Positions 62,248 through 64,000 of a stretch of DNA of 64,000 bases are shown here, piece after piece. This stretch comes from Stutzerimonas stutzeri (lineage in GTDB: Bacteria > Pseudomonadota > Gammaproteobacteria > Pseudomonadales > Pseudomonadaceae), in NCBI RefSeq assembly GCF_024448955.1, contig NZ_JAMOIH010000001.1, forward strand, positions 310,001 through 374,000, in the 5' to 3' direction. Position numbers and translations under genes: made by a program. Below the pieces are notes generated by a model, which searched no databases, was not told the origin of the DNA, and was given only the letters and a program-made list of their open reading frames with translations. Position 1 is the stretch's first letter. Every line of letters begins with the position of its first letter.

Positions 62248-63639
62248 TCAGCCCGGCTGACGCAGAGTCTTGCGATCCGTGTGCTGGGCTCCGCCGAGTG
62301 CCCATTCGGCAACGAGGAATACCAGCAGACTGCCGCCGAGCACCGGCAGGCAGTAACCAAACAGCGCCGCGAGTGCTACCGTCAGCGCTCGAGCTGCCAG
62401 CGACAGATCGCGCAGCGCGGTGAGCACACCGGCGCTGCGCACCGGCGAGCGGCGGCGCCACCACATCAGGTAACCCCAGATCACCAGCGTCGCCAGACCG
62501 AGCGCGGTGACGGCAAGCAACAGTTGATTGGCTAGGCCGAACAGCGAGCCCATATGCGCATCGATACCCCAGCGCGTCAGCTTGGCCGCCAGCGGGAAGG
62601 TGGCGAAATCGATGCGATCAGTGACCGTCAGCAAGCGCGGATCGATGGCCACCGCGTCGACCTGGGTCGGCCAGCTGCGGTCGATCTCGGTCACCGTCCA
62701 AGCGCGATCAGGGCCTGCCGCCGGGACGATTTCCAGCTTGCCAGCGTCGATACCGGCGCGGCGCGCAGCAGCCAACACAGCATCGAATAAGGCAGGATCA
62801 CCCGGCTCAGCTGCAGCCATCTGCATTCCGACGTGATGGGCATGTTCACCCGCCGGTGCCACCGGCTCGCCGGTCAGCGCCGTGGACACGCTCGGCGTGG
62901 ACATCCCCAGCGCCGCCCGCGCGACGCCGATGTTGTCCCCCGCCCAGCGCGACCACGTCAGACCGGTGGCGGAGAAGAACAACAAGCCCACCACCAGCCA
63001 CAGCCCCAGCGTGGCATGCCAGCGCCGCAGCGGTTGCGTCCTGGCCACGCTCGCCTTGCGATTACCCTGGCGCCGGATAACCCAGAGCGCCAGTCCACCC
63101 AGCGCCGCGACCCATAACCAGGAGGCGGCCAGCTCGCTATAGATCCGGCCCGGCTCGCCCAGTAACAGGCTGCGGTGAAACTGATCGAGCCATGTGCGCA
63201 GCGGCAGTATTCCGGTGGTACCGTAAACCAGCAGATCGCCGCGGATCTCAGCCGTTACCGGGTCGATGAACACGGCGCGGCTCTCCGACGGTCCCAGCTC
63301 CGGCGCGCTGAACATTACGCGTGTGGTGGTGCCAGGTAGAGGTGCCGGACGCACCGCCGACAGCATTGCCGCATCGCCGATGTGCGCTTGTGCGATTTCG
63401 ATCTGGCGTGCCAGCGGCAGCGCCGGACCGCTACTGTCGACGAACAGCTGTTCGGCATACAGCCGGTTCTCTAGCTGCGGCGTCAGCGCATAAACCAAGC
63501 CGCTCAAGGCCGCGATGAGGATGAAAGGCCCGACGAATAGGCCAACGTAGAGGTGCAGGCGGATCAGCAGCGCTAGCAAGGGTCGCTGCGTCCGGGATGC
63601 AAGAGGCGGCGCCTCAGGCTGGACATGGGAAGACGGCAT
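62248..63639 (-). CDS. PepSY-associated transmembrane protein
   Basis: A 463-residue inner-membrane protein with four main helices. The first segment (LLIRLHLYVGLFVGPFILIAALSGLVYAL) carries conserved His residues and is the PepSY_TM hallmark; the conserved WHATLGLWLVVGLLFFSATGLTWSRW block and the terminal LATLVIWGYLMWWRRR also match. Periplasmic PepSY-like segments lie between. Such proteins occur with TonB-dependent iron/copper receptors and may reduce metal or siderophore complexes. Here the gene follows a DUF2946-like gene that is cut by the right edge. Confidence 0.92.
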   Translation of the reverse strand: MPSSHVQPEAPPLASRTQRPLLALLIRLHLYVGLFVGPFILIAALSGLVYALTPQLENRLYAEQLFVDSSGPALPLARQIEIAQAHIGDAAMLSAVRPAPLPGTTTRVMFSAPELGPSESRAVFIDPVTAEIRGDLLVYGTTGILPLRTWLDQFHRSLLLGEPGRIYSELAASWLWVAALGGLALWVIRRQGNRKASVARTQPLRRWHATLGLWLVVGLLFFSATGLTWSRWAGDNIGVARAALGMSTPSVSTALTGEPVAPAGEHAHHVGMQMAAAEPGDPALFDAVLAAARRAGIDAGKLEIVPAAGPDRAWTVTEIDRSWPTQVDAVAIDPRLLTVTDRIDFATFPLAAKLTRWGIDAHMGSLFGLANQLLLAVTALGLATLVIWGYLMWWRRRSPVRSAGVLTALRDLSLAARALTVALAALFGYCLPVLGGSLLVFLVAEWALGGAQHTDRKTLRQPG

Positions 63640-63737
63640 GAAAGCTCACTCGAATCGAGAAATACAACCAACCCGGCGCTGCAGGATTGGCGACGCGGAC
63701 GACCGCTACTAGCGGTGGCCGGATTCAGCAGAGGCAA

Positions 63738-64000
63738 TCAGGTGAGCGGAGAAGCACGAGGGTTGAGGCTGGGCCAGCGATAACGCAGCGACAACGGCGG
63801 TGCCAGGTCGAACGGTAAGGCATTGCGCTGCACTCGCCGCGGCTCGTGCAGTTCCGTCGCGGTGGTGGGTATCGCAGCCATTGATGCCGAACCAGCGCAA
63901 CAGCAAGGCATGCCGAGGTGATGCAGTGGCTTCGGTGCGGACTCACTGCCCTGCGCCGCGTGGTCAATAGCCGTCGCGTGGCCGTTATGCGCGGTGAAAT
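63738..64000 (-). CDS. DUF2946-like Cys/His-rich protein (3' part only)
   Basis: An open minus-strand frame continues off the right edge and ends at the stop at 63738-63740; the first codons are outside the window. It reads FTAHNGHATAIDHAAQG, then PLHHLGMPCCCAGSASM and a polar tail ending NPRASPLT. The HLGMPCCC cluster with nearby His residues resembles DUF2946 proteins, which often stand next to TonB-dependent copper receptors and PepSY proteins. Possible copper or metal handling is inferred from context. Family match is by eye. Confidence 0.6.
   Translation of the reverse strand, partial: FTAHNGHATAIDHAAQGSESAPKPLHHLGMPCCCAGSASMAAIPTTATELHEPRRVQRNALPFDLAPPLSLRYRWPSLNPRASPLT

Noticed and set aside
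1..64000. CRISPR arrays or restriction/defence islands
   Set aside because: No series of short direct repeats with unique spacers and no Cas, nuclease or toxin-antitoxin genes were seen.

Overview
This looks like a chromosomal segment of a GC-rich gammaproteobacterium of the Pseudomonadaceae, most likely a Stutzerimonas (Pseudomonas stutzeri)-like organism. The basis is gene content: a PA2169-type four-helix protein, a DUF6279 lipoprotein, a CvfB/S1 protein, an OmpK/Tsx-like porin and an EmrAB/NodT efflux set. The genus is inference; no rRNA or marker gene was available to test it.

Layout. (1) 1-5175: a small glycan region with a DUF2334 deacetylase-like fragment, a GT4 glycosyltransferase, a YihY/BrkB membrane protein, and a flippase coupled to a polysaccharide pyruvyl transferase. 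(2) 5297-5372: tRNA-Thr(CGT). (3) 5468-7565: a three-gene membrane/stress operon (DUF3618, holin-X-like, low-complexity protein). (4) 8010-28461: an exopolysaccharide locus. The minus-strand core runs OM barrel, Wza-like, Wzc-like, Ugd, flippase, GT4, Gmd, Fcl, Wzy-like, GT2, then a phosphoribosyltransferase-HAD fusion. Around it lie a WecG/TagA glycosyltransferase, a second flippase and two secreted GH5 glycosidases. (5) 28890-38223: housekeeping and lipoprotein genes, a remnant of a PQQ glucose dehydrogenase, and several oxidoreductases. (6) 38464-42856: a colinear curli operon csgDEFG-csgBA with a very long CsgA. (7) 43412-53258: an OmpK porin, a PAS hybrid kinase, a methyltransferase, a broken chemoreceptor, and a KaiC-like ATPase overlapping a hybrid kinase. 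(8) 53396-64000: a secreted SGNH esterase, SDR and AraC genes, a DHA2-type tripartite efflux operon, and a PepSY protein followed by a DUF2946-like fragment at the edge.

How the genes work together. The EPS locus has nearly everything for a Wzx/Wzy-dependent polymer. Ugd makes UDP-glucuronate and Gmd/Fcl make GDP-L-fucose. GT4, GT2 and WecG-type enzymes would build the repeat, the flippase and polymerase translocate and polymerise it, and Wzc/Wza/OM barrel control length and export. The two GH5 enzymes probably trim or release it. The PRTase-HAD fusion suggests that ribofuranose is added from PRPP. No initiating polyprenyl-phosphate sugar transferase is visible, so it must be encoded elsewhere. 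Together with curli, the window is strongly biased to biofilm-matrix functions.

The most interesting points are the PRTase-HAD fusion, the 18-repeat CsgA with two different repeat periods, the KaiC/hybrid-kinase pair, the GH5 enzyme with a tandem unknown domain, and two decayed genes (an MCP with an internal deletion plus frameshift, and a glucose dehydrogenase tail). All functions are read from sequence by eye; no database search was run.
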